From: Acidimicrobiaceae bacterium
Lineage (GTDB): Bacteria; Actinomycetota; Acidimicrobiia; Acidimicrobiales; RAAP-2
DNA length: 38,042 nt
Direction of reading: 5' to 3'
Assembly (NCBI GenBank): GCA_003158855.1
Contig: PMLJ01000032.1
Location: 57,697 to 95,738, forward strand
Shown: positions 18,025 to 26,298 of the stretch, piece after piece
Position numbering within the stretch: position 1 is the first letter of the stretch
Layout of the letters: each line of letters opens with the position of its first letter
Notes under the pieces: generated by a model
Databases searched by the model: none
Seen by the model: only the letters and a program-made list of their open reading frames with translations
What the model was told of the DNA's origin: nothing
Program-made: the position numbers and the translations under genes

Positions 18025-18669
18025 GTGATTCGACTACTCCTCGTTGATGACCACGAAATCGTGCGTCGCGGACTGCGCGAGCTTCTCGAGGCGAACGAGG
18101 ACCTGCGCGTCATCGCGGAGGCGGGATCGCTCGAAGAGGCGCTGGCGCTGGAGCTCGACGACATCGACGTCGCGGTGCTCGACGTCCGGCTTCCCGACGG
18201 CAGCGGCGTTGACCTGTGCCGGCTCCTGCACGAGAAGCGCGCCGACCTGGCCTGCCTCATGCTCACGTCATTCGCCGACAACGAGGCGTTGAATGCGTCG
18301 ATGCTCGCCGGCGCCCGGGGCTACGTCTTGAAGAACGTGCGCGGCGACGACCTCGTGAGCTCGATCCGCCGCGTCGCGGCGGGAGAGACGCTCATCAGCG
18401 ACGAGCAGCTCGAACGGGCGCGCGAACGCCTGCGCCGCCAGATCACCGAGGACATCCGCCTCGAGAGCCTGAGCGGGCAGGAGCGAAAGATCCTCGAGCT
18501 GCTGAGCGAGGGGCTCAGCAATCGCGAGATCGCCGAGGTGATGTTCCTGGCGGAGAAGACCGTGAAGAACTACGTGTCCAACCTGCTCGCCAAATTGGGC
18601 TTCCAGCGACGCACCGAAGCCGCGCTCTTCGCGCAGCGTCAGTTCGACCGCGCGCATCCGGACAACTAG
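18025..18669 (+). CDS. DevR/NarL-family response regulator
   Basis: A 214-residue regulator with an N-terminal receiver and a C-terminal LuxR-type helix-turn-helix. Receiver residues are intact: D8-D9, phosphoacceptor D53 in AVLDVRLPDGSG, T81 and K103. The DNA-binding domain (about 148-205) contains SGQERKILELLSEGLSNREI and MFLAEKTVKNYVS. As I recall DevR of M. tuberculosis, that second stretch is identical and includes the base-contacting Lys, Lys and Asn (here K178, K181, N182). The GTG at 18025 lies one base after the kinase stop, so translation is coupled and the kinase is the obvious partner. It is convergent with map and shares the stop-codon bases CTAG. Targets are probably GGGACT-type boxes, including its own. 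Confidence 0.93.
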   Translation: MIRLLLVDDHEIVRRGLRELLEANEDLRVIAEAGSLEEALALELDDIDVAVLDVRLPDGSGVDLCRLLHEKRADLACLMLTSFADNEALNASMLAGARGYVLKNVRGDDLVSSIRRVAAGETLISDEQLERARERLRRQITEDIRLESLSGQERKILELLSEGLSNREIAEVMFLAEKTVKNYVSNLLAKLGFQRRTEAALFAQRQFDRAHPDN

Positions 18670-19406
18670 GGAAGCGTAAAGACTTCCGGTCCGCTGTCGG
18701 TGACGGCGATCGTGTGCTCGAAATGGGCCGATAGTTTCCCGTCCCTGGTCACGACCGACCATCCGTCCTCGAGTTCGCAGGTCTCGTAGGAGCCGACATT
18801 CACCATCGGCTCGATGGCGAAGACCATCCCCTCCTTGAGCGTCGGTCCGGGAGTCCCCGGCCAGTAGTTGGGCACCTGGGGGCTCTCGTGCATGGCCGTT
18901 CCTATCGCGTGACCCACGTATTCGCGCACGACCGAGAAGCCTGCGGCCTCGGCGACCTTCTGCACGGCTCGCCCGATCTCGTGGAGGCGATTGCCAATCG
19001 TGAGCTGATCGATGCCCGCCCAGAGGGAGCGCTCGGTGGCGTCGATGAGGCGCTGGGCGACGTCGCTGATCTTGCCAACGCCCGCGGTGTAGGCGGCGTC
19101 GCCGTGGTACCCCTCGACGATCGCCCCGCAGTCAATCGAGATGATGTCGCCCTCTTTGAGCTTGTAGTCGCCCGGGATGCCGTGCACGATCATGTCGTTA
19201 GGACTCGTGCAGATGACCGCGGGAAAGCCGTGGTAGTTGAGGAAGTTGGAGCGCGCCCCGCGCTTGGCGAGCACCTCGGCGGCGACCTCGTTCAGCTGCA
19301 TGGTCGTGACCCCGGGACGAATCGCCGCCCGCGTCGCTTCGTGCATCTCGGCGACCACCTTGCCGGCCTTTCGCATCTTGTTCAGTTCGTCCGGCGAGCG
19401 CCTCAC
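18666..19406 (-). CDS. map: Methionine aminopeptidase, type I
   Basis: Map removes the initiator methionine from nascent proteins. The 246-residue protein has all five metal ligands: D92 and D103 (in IDCGAIVEGYHGD), H166 (YVGHAIG), E199 (FAIEPM) and E230 (HFEHT), plus the substrate-side H75 (IVHGIPGD). It has no N-terminal zinc-finger or SH3-binding extension. The start is a GTG at 19406 that overlaps the adk stop by four bases. It is the last gene of the large ribosomal string; its 3' end collides with the response regulator gene. Confidence 0.97.
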   Translation of the reverse strand: MRRSPDELNKMRKAGKVVAEMHEATRAAIRPGVTTMQLNEVAAEVLAKRGARSNFLNYHGFPAVICTSPNDMIVHGIPGDYKLKEGDIISIDCGAIVEGYHGDAAYTAGVGKISDVAQRLIDATERSLWAGIDQLTIGNRLHEIGRAVQKVAEAAGFSVVREYVGHAIGTAMHESPQVPNYWPGTPGPTLKEGMVFAIEPMVNVGSYETCELEDGWSVVTRDGKLSAHFEHTIAVTDSGPEVFTLP

Positions 19407-20062
19407 GCAAGGCCCTTCTCGTGGACAACTGACCTAATCGCCTCGGTGACGTCGTCGGGGCTCTGGTCGCCGTCAACCGTGACGAGGAGGCCTCTCGACT
19501 CGTAGAAGGACAGCAGCGGCGCGGTATCGCGCTCGTAGGTCTCCAGGCGCTTGCGGATGGCGTCGGGCTGGTCGTCGACGCGCTGGATCACGTCGCCACC
19601 GCAGTTCGCGCACGTTCCCGAAATCGCCTCGATGTCGGTGTCCCTGTAGATCGCACCGCACTCTTGGCACACGCGACGCGACGAGAGTCGGGCGGTCACG
19701 AGCTCGATGGGGACTTCGAGATTGATGCAGAGCTTGATCCCGTCATCGCCGAGCAGCGCCTCGAGCGCCTCGGCCTGGGCGAGGGTGCGAGGGAAACCGT
19801 CGAGCAGCGCCCCTCCCTGGGCGTCATCCTCCTTGAAGCGTTCGTCAACCAAACGGATCACGAGATCGTCCGATACCAGCGCGCCGGCGCTCATGACGTC
19901 CGCGACCTCGTGGCCGAGCGGCGTGCCGCTCTTCACGGCCGCGCGCAGGATGTCACCAGTTGAAACGTGAGGGATGGCGTACTCTTCGGTAAGGCGCTTG
20001 CACTGCGTTCCCTTGCCCGCACCCTGTATTCCCAGAACCACGAGGTTTAGACGTCCGGACAT
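19403..20062 (-). CDS. adk: Adenylate kinase, long form with zinc-type LID
   Basis: Adk interconverts ATP+AMP and 2 ADP. The 219-residue protein has the P-loop VLGIQGAGKGTQ (about 9-20), the AMP-binding HVSTGDILR and LLDGFPRTLAQAE, and a LID domain with four cysteines (C132, C135, C151, C154) in the zinc-binding pattern. The P-loop has Ile-Gln where most adenylate kinases have Pro-Pro, a mild deviation that keeps the catalytic Gly-Lys. It stands in the usual secY-adk-map order, two bases after secY. Confidence 0.97.
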   Translation of the reverse strand: MSGRLNLVVLGIQGAGKGTQCKRLTEEYAIPHVSTGDILRAAVKSGTPLGHEVADVMSAGALVSDDLVIRLVDERFKEDDAQGGALLDGFPRTLAQAEALEALLGDDGIKLCINLEVPIELVTARLSSRRVCQECGAIYRDTDIEAISGTCANCGGDVIQRVDDQPDAIRKRLETYERDTAPLLSFYESRGLLVTVDGDQSPDDVTEAIRSVVHEKGLA

Positions 20063-20064
20063 GG

Positions 20065-21354
20065 CTAGCGCTTCAGGAAGCCTTCGTAGTTGCGCATCAT
20101 GAGCTGCGAGTCGATCTGGCGCATGGTTTCAAGCGCGACACCCACCGCGATCAACAGGGTCGTTCCGTAGTACGGGAACTTGTTGATGTTCCACAACGCC
20201 ATCAAGATACTCGGCACCACCGCGACCGACGCGAGGAAGAACGCTCCCACGACCGTGATACGGCTCAGCATCTTGGCGAAGTACTTCTCGGTCGGCATGC
20301 CGGGGCGAATTCCCGGAACGAAGCCGCCCTGCTGGCGCAGCATTTCAGCCTGCTGGTGCGGTTCGAAGGCGATGTAGACGTAAAAGAACGTGAAGGCGAG
20401 GATCAAGATGAAGTCCGAGGCGATGTAGAAGAAGCTCGTCGGGTGCAGCGAGGTGTTCACGAAGTTCTGGAATCCGGTCCATGGCACGATGTTCGACAGC
20501 AGCACCGGGATGTACAGCACCGACGACGCGAAGATGATGGGGATAACTCCCGACTGGTTCACCTTCAAAGGTATGTACGTGGAGTTGCCACCCATCTCCT
20601 TGCGCCCGACAACGCGTCGGGCGAACGTCACCGGTATGCGGCGTTGGCCGTTGTCCATGAAGACGATGAGCACGAGCAGCGCGATCGAGATCACGAAGAT
20701 GATGAAGAACTTCGCGGGGCCACCCTCGCTCCACACGGCCTTGCCGCCCGACGGCAGTCCAGCCACCACGTTCGCGAAGATCAAGAGGCTCATGCCCTGG
20801 CCAATGCCGCGCTGGGTGATGAGCTCGGCGAGCCACATGACGAACGCCGTTCCGGCGGTCATGATGGCCACCATGAACAGGCCCATCCAGAGGCTGAACT
20901 TGGGGATCAGGTCGATGTTGAAGCCGAGCAACGCCTGGTCGTGACCGTGGAACGCGTAGATGAGCCCCGTTGACTGCAGCAGCGCGAGGCCGATCGTCAG
21001 GTAACGGGTGGTCTGCGTGATCCGCTTCTGACCAACGGCACCCTGGTCACGCCATTCGGTGAGCTTGGGGATGACGGTCGTGAGCAGCTGGATGACGATC
21101 GAGCTGGTGATGTAGGGCATGACACCGAGGCCGAAGACCGCGAGGCGGGTCAGCGCGCCGCCCGAGAACAGGTTCAAGAATCCAAGCACTCCACTCGCGC
21201 CGGCCTTGGACTGGAGCAGTTGGACCTGCGACCAGCTGACCCCAGGAATGGGCAAGTTCGCCCCCAACTGGTAGAGGCTGATGATCCCGATCGTGAACAG
21301 GACCTTGTTGCGAAGGTCCGGTACACGAAAGATATTCGCGAGTCGCTTGAACAC
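20065..21354 (-). CDS. secY: Protein translocase subunit SecY
   Basis: SecY is the channel of the general secretion pathway. The 429-residue protein has about ten membrane segments. It starts MFKRLANIFRVPDLRNKVLF, followed by PGVSWSQVQ, FSGGALTRLAVFGLGVMPYI, which carries the plug/TM2 region, and the late GIRPGMPTEKYF cytoplasmic loop. TM10 and the short C-terminal tail (MMRNYEGFLKR) are typical. The start is a GTG at 21354 with AAGG upstream. It lies nine bases after rplO in the standard spc operon order. SecE and SecG are not in the window. Confidence 0.98.
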   Translation of the reverse strand: MFKRLANIFRVPDLRNKVLFTIGIISLYQLGANLPIPGVSWSQVQLLQSKAGASGVLGFLNLFSGGALTRLAVFGLGVMPYITSSIVIQLLTTVIPKLTEWRDQGAVGQKRITQTTRYLTIGLALLQSTGLIYAFHGHDQALLGFNIDLIPKFSLWMGLFMVAIMTAGTAFVMWLAELITQRGIGQGMSLLIFANVVAGLPSGGKAVWSEGGPAKFFIIFVISIALLVLIVFMDNGQRRIPVTFARRVVGRKEMGGNSTYIPLKVNQSGVIPIIFASSVLYIPVLLSNIVPWTGFQNFVNTSLHPTSFFYIASDFILILAFTFFYVYIAFEPHQQAEMLRQQGGFVPGIRPGMPTEKYFAKMLSRITVVGAFFLASVAVVPSILMALWNINKFPYYGTTLLIAVGVALETMRQIDSQLMMRNYEGFLKR

Positions 21355-21363
21355 GTGGCGACC

Positions 21364-21849
21364 TTAGCGGTTCTGGTGCTGGTTGCCCGACGCAGGAGGA
21401 CGCACGCTGAACGGCTTGTCAAGCTCCGTCGTCGTGCCGCCCGCGGCCTCGATGGCTGCCTTTGCCGAGGCGGAAAAACCGTGAGCTGAAACGTTGAGCG
21501 CGGTGTTCAAGGTGCCGCGACCAAGGATCTTCACGAGGTCCTTCTTACGCGCGAGACCGCGCGAGACGAGCACGTCGAGGTTGATGTCGGTGACGCCCAG
21601 CACCACGAGCGCGTCGAGGTTGACGGGCGTGTACTCCACGCGGAAGGGGTTCGTGAAGCCCTTCAGCTTGGGGATGCGCTGAAGAAGCGGCAGCTGACCA
21701 CCTTCGAAGCCGGCGGGAATCGAGCGACGAGCCTTCTGGCCCTTGGTACCGCGACCCGCGGTCTTGCCGCCCCTGCCGCCAATGCCACGTCCGACGATCT
21801 TCTTTCGATGCGTTGAGCCCTCGGGTGACTTGAGATCGTGCAGCTTCAT
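21364..21849 (-). CDS. rplO: 50S ribosomal protein L15
   Basis: L15 is a late-assembly protein of the large subunit. The 161-residue product starts MKLHDLKSPEGSTHRKKIVG and has the glycine-rich region GGRGGKTAGRGTKGQKAR, FEGGQLPLLQRIPKLKGF, and the C-terminal globular part with VSAHGFSASAKAAIEAAGG. A short polar tail (RPPASGNQHQNR) extends beyond the usual end. Its ATG shares a base with the rpmD stop. Confidence 0.97.
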   Translation of the reverse strand: MKLHDLKSPEGSTHRKKIVGRGIGGRGGKTAGRGTKGQKARRSIPAGFEGGQLPLLQRIPKLKGFTNPFRVEYTPVNLDALVVLGVTDINLDVLVSRGLARKKDLVKILGRGTLNTALNVSAHGFSASAKAAIEAAGGTTTELDKPFSVRPPASGNQHQNR

Positions 21850-22031
21850 TAGTTGACCTCTTCTACTTTGATCAGGTGCGGCACGCGAGCGATCATCCCG
21901 TGGATTTCGGGGCGGTCGGGCAGCACGTTGGACTGGCCGATGCCGCGAAGTCCGAGCGCGCGCAGTGTTCCACGGTGCTTGGGCTTTGTCGCGATCGACG
22001 AGCGGATTTGAGTGACTTTCAGCTGAGCCAT
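21849..22031 (-). CDS. rpmD: 50S ribosomal protein L30
   Basis: A 60-residue protein: it begins MAQLKVTQIRSSIATKPKHR, continues TLRALGLRGIGQSN, and ends with HGMIARVPHLIKVEEV. It has the family's usual length and binds 23S rRNA domain II. It sits between rpsE and rplO, as in the standard spc operon, with a three-base gap to rpsE and a one-base overlap with rplO. Confidence 0.97.
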   Translation of the reverse strand: MAQLKVTQIRSSIATKPKHRGTLRALGLRGIGQSNVLPDRPEIHGMIARVPHLIKVEEVN

Positions 22032-22034
22032 GAC

Positions 22035-22586
22035 TTAGCCCTCCGTCTTAAACAGGTCGCCCTCGCGCTGGCGCTCGCGGTAGGCGCGAAGGGTGCCAGA
22101 AGGAATGACGTGGTCGGCCGGCTTGTCGCGTGACGCCGCGATTTCCTCGGGACGACGCAGCTGCTTCAGCCCTTGGATGGTGGCGTGGGCGACATTGATG
22201 CCGTTGGATGAGCCCAGTGACTTGGCGATGATGTCCTTGACGCCGGCCATCTCCAGGATCGCGCGCGCGGCGCCGCCGGCGATGACTCCGGTACCGGGAG
22301 CGGCGGGCTTCATCAGCACGCGTCCGGCTCCCGAGGCGCCGAGCACGGGGTAGACGATGGTCGTGCCGGCAATCGGCACGTCGAAGAGGTTCTTGCGAGC
22401 TTCCTCGATGCCCTTCTGCACGGCGAGGCCGGCCTCTTTGGCCTTGCCATATCCGAGGCCCACCTTGCCATTGCGGTCGCCGATCACCATGAGGGCGGTG
22501 AACGAGAATCGACGTCCACCCTTCACAACCTTCGACACGCGGTTGACCTTGATGGTCCGCTCTTCGTACTGCTCTAGGTCAGCCAT
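22035..22586 (-). CDS. rpsE: 30S ribosomal protein S5
   Basis: S5 takes part in decoding accuracy and mRNA unwinding at the entry channel. The 183-residue protein has the double-stranded RNA-binding-like N-terminal domain ([19 protein letters not shown] is present in variant form as [16 protein letters not shown], then [10 protein letters not shown]) and the C-terminal domain with [35 protein letters not shown]. The start ATG overlaps the rplR stop by one base. Confidence 0.98.
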   Translation of the reverse strand: MADLEQYEERTIKVNRVSKVVKGGRRFSFTALMVIGDRNGKVGLGYGKAKEAGLAVQKGIEEARKNLFDVPIAGTTIVYPVLGASGAGRVLMKPAAPGTGVIAGGAARAILEMAGVKDIIAKSLGSSNGINVAHATIQGLKQLRRPEEIAASRDKPADHVIPSGTLRAYRERQREGDLFKTEG

Positions 22587-22942
22587 TAAAACTCCAGTCC
22601 GGCGGCGCGCAGCTGGTCAGCAAACGCAGCAACGCGACCGTGGTAGTCAAATCCACCGCGGTCGAAGACCACGGTGGTGATGTTGGCGGCCTGTGCGCGC
22701 TGCGCGAGCAGCGCGGCCACGGCCTTGGCGCCATCGATGTTGCCACCGCTGGTGTCCTTGAGGGATGCTTCCACCGAGGACGCGGCGGCCAGGGTGCGCC
22801 CGGCGACGTCGTCGATGATCTGCGCCGAGATGTGCTTGTTCGTGCGCGAGACGGCGACACGCGGACGCTCGGCCGTGCCCGAAAGGCGACGACGGATGCG
22901 GGCGTGACGACGCTGGCGCAGTTCACGGGTTGTACGTGCCAT
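22586..22942 (-). CDS. rplR: 50S ribosomal protein L18
   Basis: L18 binds 5S rRNA. The 118-residue protein has [40 protein letters not shown], and the C-terminal [19 protein letters not shown], which is the family's best-known block. It overlaps its neighbours rplF and rpsE by one base at each end. Confidence 0.98.
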   Translation of the reverse strand: MARTTRELRQRRHARIRRRLSGTAERPRVAVSRTNKHISAQIIDDVAGRTLAAASSVEASLKDTSGGNIDGAKAVAALLAQRAQAANITTVVFDRGGFDYHGRVAAFADQLRAAGLEF

Positions 22943-23481
22943 TACTTAGCAGCCTTTCCAGCCTTGCGCGCCACTCGCTCACCGAGGTAGCGCACACCCT
23001 TGCCCTTGTAGGGCTCGGGCTTACGGAGTTTGCGGATAGACGCGGCCACCTGGCCAACGACTTCCTTGTCGGCACCCTTGATGATCACGCGCGTCGGAAC
23101 GGGCACCTCAAAGGTGACTCCCTCCGGGGCGGTGAACTTCACGGGGTGCGAGAATCCGAGCGCGAGGTCGAGGACGCCAGGACCGCCGGCGGCGGCACGG
23201 TAGCCAACGCCGATGATTTCGAGTTCCTTCGACCAGCCGTCAGTCACGCCGACCACCATGTTGGAGACCAGCGTGCGCGTCAGGCCGTGCAGCGAACGGT
23301 ACATGGTCTCGTCGTTGACGCGGTCAACGGTGAGCACGTCGCCCTCTTGGCTCAATGTGATGCCGTCGGGGATGAACCGGTCCATGGTCCCGTTGGGGCC
23401 CTTCACCGTAACAACACCGTCCGCCACCGATACGGTCACCGTCGAGGGCACCGTGATGGGGTTACGACCAATACGTGACAT
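22942..23481 (-). CDS. rplF: 50S ribosomal protein L6
   Basis: L6 lies near the factor-binding site by the sarcin-ricin loop. The 179-residue protein starts [15 protein letters not shown], has [30 protein letters not shown], the [20 protein letters not shown] turn, and the C-terminal signature [13 protein letters not shown]. It lies 30 bases after rpsH and overlaps rplR by one. Confidence 0.98.
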   Translation of the reverse strand: MSRIGRNPITVPSTVTVSVADGVVTVKGPNGTMDRFIPDGITLSQEGDVLTVDRVNDETMYRSLHGLTRTLVSNMVVGVTDGWSKELEIIGVGYRAAAGGPGVLDLALGFSHPVKFTAPEGVTFEVPVPTRVIIKGADKEVVGQVAASIRKLRKPEPYKGKGVRYLGERVARKAGKAAK

Positions 23482-23511
23482 CAGCGAACCTCCTGCTGAA
23501 TCGTTGGCTGG

Positions 23512-23916
23512 CTACCAGACATAACACAGCACCTCGCCGCCCAGTTTCGCCTTGCGAGCTTCGCGGTCGGTCATCAGGCCGTGGCTCGTCGAGACGACGG
23601 CGACGCCGACGCCGCCAAGCACCTTGGGCATCTGGTCGGACTTCTTGTAGATACGTAGACCTGGCTTCGAGACGCGCTTGATGCCGATGATGGTCTTCTT
23701 GCGGTCTTCGGAGTACTTCAGGTTGATCTCGAGCTGCATGCCCGGCTTGCCCTCGACCTTGGTCACGGTGAAGCCGGAGATGAAGCCTTCCTTCTGGAGA
23801 ACCTTCGCGAGGTTCTCCTTCAGCTTGGAGCTGGGCATCTTCACGCTGTCGAACGCGGCGGCATTCGCGTTGCGAATACGCGTGAGCATGTCGGCGATGG
23901 GGTCAGTCATTGTCAT
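23512..23916 (-). CDS. rpsH: 30S ribosomal protein S8
   Basis: S8 binds helix 21 of 16S rRNA; in E. coli it represses the spc operon through an mRNA mimic. The 134-residue product has [17 protein letters not shown], the [17 protein letters not shown] segment, and the C-terminal [20 protein letters not shown]. The ATG at 23916 is favoured by AGGAGGA five bases upstream; a second in-frame ATG lies two codons later. I cannot recognise an S8 regulatory site near rplE or rpsN. Confidence 0.98.
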   Translation of the reverse strand: MTMTDPIADMLTRIRNANAAAFDSVKMPSSKLKENLAKVLQKEGFISGFTVTKVEGKPGMQLEINLKYSEDRKKTIIGIKRVSKPGLRIYKKSDQMPKVLGGVGVAVVSTSHGLMTDREARKAKLGGEVLCYVW

Positions 23917-23926
23917 AGCTGTCCTC

Positions 23927-24112
23927 CTACCAACTTGCCTTCGTCACGCCGGGGATCTCACCGGCGTGCACCATTTGACGCAGGCAAATCCGGCACAGGC
24001 CGAACTTGCGGTACACCGAGCGTGGACGGCCGCAGCGCTCGCATCGCGTGTACGCACGCGTCGAGAACTTCGGGGTCTTCTGCTGCTTGATTCGAAGAGC
24101 TTTCTTCGCCAT
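23927..24112 (-). CDS. rpsN: 30S ribosomal protein S14, type Z (zinc-binding)
   Basis: A 61-residue S14 of the short zinc-binding kind: [20 protein letters not shown] followed by RICLRQ gives the CxxC ... CxxC zinc site, and the C-terminus IPGVTKASW is typical. The long zinc-free S14 has about 100 residues, so the class is clear. It stands between rplE and rpsH in the standard order, with two- and ten-base gaps. Confidence 0.98.
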   Translation of the reverse strand: MAKKALRIKQQKTPKFSTRAYTRCERCGRPRSVYRKFGLCRICLRQMVHAGEIPGVTKASW

Positions 24113-24114
24113 GA

Positions 24115-24678
24115 CTATCGATTCTCCTGCTTGAAGGGGAAGCCGTAGGCGCGCAGGAATGCGCGTCCCTGCTCATCGGTCTCGGCCGTGGTGACAATGG
24201 TGATGTCAAAGCCACGAGGCGCGTCAATCTTGTCGTAGTCGATCTCAGGAAAGATCAACTGGTCGTTGATACCGAAGGTGTAGTTCCCGTGACCGTCGAA
24301 CGACTTGGGCGACAGCCCGCGAAAGTCGCGGATTCGAGGAATCGCGATGCTGAGGAGCCGGTCGAAGAACTCCCAGGCACGGTCGCCACGCAGGGTGACC
24401 TTCGTGCCGATGGGCTGCTCTTCACGGAGCTTGAAGCTCGCGATCGACTTCTTCGCGCGCGTCACGATCGGCTTCTGGCCGGTGATGAGCTCGAGGTCAC
24501 GCTGGGCGCCTTCGAGCAGTGATGCCTGCTGCGTGGCGCGGCCGACACCTGAGTTCAGCACGATCTTCGTGAGACGCGGCACCTGCATGATGTTGTCGAG
24601 GCCGAGTTCTTCCTTGAGAGCCGCACGGATCTCTTGGTCGTAGCGGACCTTCAAACGCGGACGAGTTGTGGTGCTCAT
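24115..24678 (-). CDS. rplE: 50S ribosomal protein L5
   Basis: L5 binds 5S rRNA and touches the P-site tRNA. The 187-residue protein has [54 protein letters not shown], and [20 protein letters not shown]. The ATG at 24678 overlaps the rplX stop by four bases (ATGA); the frame is open upstream, but only into rplX coding sequence without L5 similarity. Confidence 0.98.
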   Translation of the reverse strand: MSTTTRPRLKVRYDQEIRAALKEELGLDNIMQVPRLTKIVLNSGVGRATQQASLLEGAQRDLELITGQKPIVTRAKKSIASFKLREEQPIGTKVTLRGDRAWEFFDRLLSIAIPRIRDFRGLSPKSFDGHGNYTFGINDQLIFPEIDYDKIDAPRGFDITIVTTAETDEQGRAFLRAYGFPFKQENR

Positions 24679-24980
24679 AGCGCCTCTCCACACTTGCGGC
24701 AGACGCGGATCTTCGCGCCGTCTGCAACCTTGTAGCCAACCTTCGCTGGACCCTTGTGACCGTCGCACCAGAGGGCCACGTTGGACACGTGCAGCGGCAT
24801 CAGCTTGTCGATGATGCCGGCCTGCATGGTCGAACCGGCCTGCTTGGTGTGGCGCTTTGCGATATTCAGGCCGTCGAGGATGACCTTCTGGCTTTGCGGT
24901 AGAGCTTCTTCGACCTTCGCGCGCTCTCCACGGAACTTGCCCGCGAGAACGAGCACGTCGTCACCCTTATGAATCTTCAT
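24675..24980 (-). CDS. rplX: 50S ribosomal protein L24
   Basis: L24 is one of the two initiators of large-subunit assembly. The 101-residue product starts [19 protein letters not shown], the KOW motif region, and has [15 protein letters not shown], then [20 protein letters not shown]. The end [10 protein letters not shown] contains a CxxC pair often kept in actinobacterial L24. It overlaps rplN by one base and rplE by four. Confidence 0.97.
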   Translation of the reverse strand: MKIHKGDDVLVLAGKFRGERAKVEEALPQSQKVILDGLNIAKRHTKQAGSTMQAGIIDKLMPLHVSNVALWCDGHKGPAKVGYKVADGAKIRVCRKCGEAL

Positions 24981-25348
24981 TACAGCACCTCCGGAGCCAG
25001 CGAAATAATGCGCATGAACTTCTTGTCGCGCAGTTCACGTCCGACGGGCCCGAAGATGCGGGTCCCGCGCGGCTGCAGCTGGTCGTTTATCAGCACCGCG
25101 GCATTCTCGTCGAACTTGATATACGAACCGTCGGGACGACGCTTCTCTTTGGCGGTGCGAACGACGACGCAGCGAACCACGTCACCCTTCTTCACCGCGG
25201 CCCCGGGAATGGCGTCTTTCACCGTGGCGATGAAGACATCGCCAATCGAGGCGTAGCGACGGCGTGAGCCACCGAGCACGCGGATGCAGAGGACTTCCTT
25301 CGCACCGCTGTTGTCGGCGACCTTGAGGCGGGATTCTTGCTGGATCAT
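24980..25348 (-). CDS. rplN: 50S ribosomal protein L14
   Basis: L14 forms part of intersubunit bridges B5 and B8. The 122-residue protein has the exact family length and the start [20 protein letters not shown], with [40 protein letters not shown] and [20 protein letters not shown]. Its ATG overlaps the rpsQ stop by four bases. Confidence 0.98.
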   Translation of the reverse strand: MIQQESRLKVADNSGAKEVLCIRVLGGSRRRYASIGDVFIATVKDAIPGAAVKKGDVVRCVVVRTAKEKRRPDGSYIKFDENAAVLINDQLQPRGTRIFGPVGRELRDKKFMRIISLAPEVL

Positions 25349-25623
25349 CGAGCACGCTCCACAATCTCAGTCAGGCGCCAGCGCTTGAGCTTGGACAGGG
25401 GACGGGTCTCCTGCACGCGCACGCGGTCGCCGATCTTGGCTTCGTTCTTCTCGTCGTGGACGTAGAGCTTCTTCGTACGCTGCACGGTCTTGCCGTAACG
25501 AGGGTGGCTTACCCGCTCGTTCACCGCAACGACCAGCGTCGAAGCCATCTTGTCCGAGACGACAATACCCTCGCGGACCTTGCGAGGATTCTCGCGAGTT
25601 GTGTCGTTCGTCGAGTCAGTCAT
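25345..25623 (-). CDS. rpsQ: 30S ribosomal protein S17
   Basis: S17 is an OB-fold protein that binds the 5' domain of 16S rRNA early in assembly. The 92-residue protein has a polar N-terminal extension ([12 protein letters not shown]), then [39 protein letters not shown] and the C-terminal [18 protein letters not shown]. It follows rpmC by two bases. Confidence 0.97.
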   Translation of the reverse strand: MTDSTNDTTRENPRKVREGIVVSDKMASTLVVAVNERVSHPRYGKTVQRTKKLYVHDEKNEAKIGDRVRVQETRPLSKLKRWRLTEIVERAR

Positions 25624-25625
25624 GA

Positions 25626-25859
25626 CTACTCACCTTCTCCAACGGCCTCAGCGGCCGAGATCTCGCGCTCGCGCAGGAACGTCGAGAGGCGCGCGATGTC
25701 CCTGCGCACCTCGCCAAGTCGAGCCGAGTTGTCGAGCTGACCGGTGGCCAGCTGGAAGCGCAGGTTGAAGAGCTCGCGACGAGCCTCGCCCAAACGCTCG
25801 ACCAATTCGTTGTCGCCGAGGAGACGAAGCTCCGCGACGTGTTCTTTCGTCTTTGCCAT
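25626..25859 (-). CDS. rpmC: 50S ribosomal protein L29
   Basis: L29 is a small helical protein at the polypeptide exit, next to the binding place of trigger factor and SRP. The 77-residue protein has [40 protein letters not shown] and a slightly long acidic C-terminus ([11 protein letters not shown]). It shares a base with rplP (TAATG). Confidence 0.97.
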   Translation of the reverse strand: MAKTKEHVAELRLLGDNELVERLGEARRELFNLRFQLATGQLDNSARLGEVRRDIARLSTFLREREISAAEAVGEGE

Positions 25860-26296
25860 TAGATGGTCACCTCCGGTGTGCCGTGCGTCCCGGGACGTAT
25901 GACGAACTTGGCCTTGATTGGCAACTTCTGGATGGCGCGCTCCATGGCGGCGCGGGCCAGCGTCTCGTCGACACCGCCGAGCTCGAACATGATGCGTCCA
26001 GGCTTCACGACGGCGACCCAGAACTCGGGGTTGCCCTTGCCCGAACCCATGCGGGTTTCGGCGGGCTTCTGCGTGACGGGCTTGTCCGGGAAAATCCGGA
26101 TCCAGACCTTACCGCCGCGCTTCACGTGACGGGTCATCGCGATACGCGCTGCTTCAATCTGACGAGCCGTGATCCAGCCCCGTTCGAGGGCCTGGATACC
26201 GAAGTCACCGAAGGACAGTTCAACGCCACCCTTGGCGTTGCCGGTCATGCGACCGCGCTGCTGCTTGCGGTACGCAACTTTACGTGGCATCAACAT
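25859..26296 (-). CDS. rplP: 50S ribosomal protein L16
   Basis: L16 organises the A site and peptidyl-transferase centre. The 145-residue protein starts [19 protein letters not shown], as family members do, with [40 protein letters not shown] and [20 protein letters not shown]. The outer ATG at 26296 is preferred over the inner one at 26290 because MLMP is the conserved start. It follows rpsC by two bases. Confidence 0.98.
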   Translation of the reverse strand: MLMPRKVAYRKQQRGRMTGNAKGGVELSFGDFGIQALERGWITARQIEAARIAMTRHVKRGGKVWIRIFPDKPVTQKPAETRMGSGKGNPEFWVAVVKPGRIMFELGGVDETLARAAMERAIQKLPIKAKFVIRPGTHGTPEVTI

Positions 26297-26298
26297 GA

